A program made the position numbers and the translations under genes. Shown piece by piece: positions 63,979 to 64,000 of a stretch of 64,000 nt of DNA (position 1 is its first letter; each line of letters begins with the position of its first letter). Source of the DNA: Cellulophaga tyrosinoxydans (GTDB lineage: Bacteria; Bacteroidota; Bacteroidia; Flavobacteriales; Flavobacteriaceae); contig NZ_FWXO01000004.1 of the NCBI RefSeq assembly GCF_900176415.1, forward strand, positions 186,001-250,000, in the 5' to 3' direction. Under the pieces are notes generated by a model, which was not told where the DNA came from, did no database searches, and saw only the letters and a program-made list of their open reading frames with translations.

Positions 63979-64000
63979 TTTTATTATTTTTTAAGATTTA

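Noticed and set aside
1-64000. CRISPR array, prophage, insertion sequence, tRNA or rRNA genes
   Set aside because: No regularly spaced direct repeats, transposase, phage structural gene, or tRNA/rRNA sequence was recognised on either strand.

Overview
The window comes from an AT-rich bacterium of the Bacteroidetes, almost certainly a marine flavobacterium (Flavobacteriaceae). The evidence is a fused LpxC-FabZ, a fused HisB, PorX of the type IX secretion system, many TonB-dependent receptors with a carboxypeptidase-regulatory N-terminal domain, an ECF sigma/FecR pair, and promoter elements of the Bacteroidetes type (TAnnTTTG at -7). I saw no tRNA, rRNA, insertion sequence, prophage or CRISPR array.

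Layout. 1-5.5 kb: the 5' part of a histidine operon on the minus strand (hisG, a GNAT acetyltransferase, hisD, hisC, hisB, hisH running off the edge). It is preceded by what looks like a complete transcription attenuator: an 18-codon leader peptide with four consecutive His codons, then an intrinsic terminator. 5.6-16.3 kb, minus strand: SPFH protein, VWA membrane protein, fabG, sucD, then the lipid A start cluster (second lpxD, efp, lpxA, lpxC-fabZ, lpxD) and an HD phosphohydrolase. 16.4-24.1 kb, mostly plus strand: porX, tsaE, a palindromic interspersed repeat, a tiny lipoprotein with a duplicated 12-residue motif, an alanine-dehydrogenase-like gene, proline dehydrogenase and aroB. 24.1-38.5 kb: small regulators (Lrp, XRE, LuxR-type), an M14 peptidase, TerC, a sterol-desaturase-like enzyme, mscL, topoisomerase IV (parE, parC), an EamA transporter and ychF.

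38.7-46.6 kb: an ECF sigma factor, a FecR anti-sigma factor and an STN-bearing TonB receptor form a surface-signalling unit, followed by a second paralogous receptor without the STN domain. 46.7-52.3 kb: a ferredoxin, an acyl-CoA reductase, serC-serA and several small flavobacterial proteins. 51.9-54.5 kb: a small His/Cys-rich exported protein and a ZnuD-like receptor, probably for metal uptake.

54.6-64 kb: a regulated uronate (alginate) utilisation region. It holds a PKD-domain surface lipoprotein and a PL7 alginate lyase, a FadR-type GntR regulator, an ExuT-like transporter with two short-chain dehydrogenases, and a LacI regulator divergent from a KDG-kinase-like gene plus a phosphofructokinase with PPi-type active-site signatures. 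Two near-identical palindromes 90 bp apart flank the lacI/kdgK promoter region, and a TGGTTAACCA palindrome lies upstream of the GntR gene. In this model, lyase products are imported, reduced to KDG, phosphorylated and cleaved to pyruvate and glyceraldehyde phosphate, while the phosphofructokinase would help carbon run back to hexose. No KDPG aldolase or kdgF is present in the window; the SusC/SusD pair would be expected just beyond the right edge.
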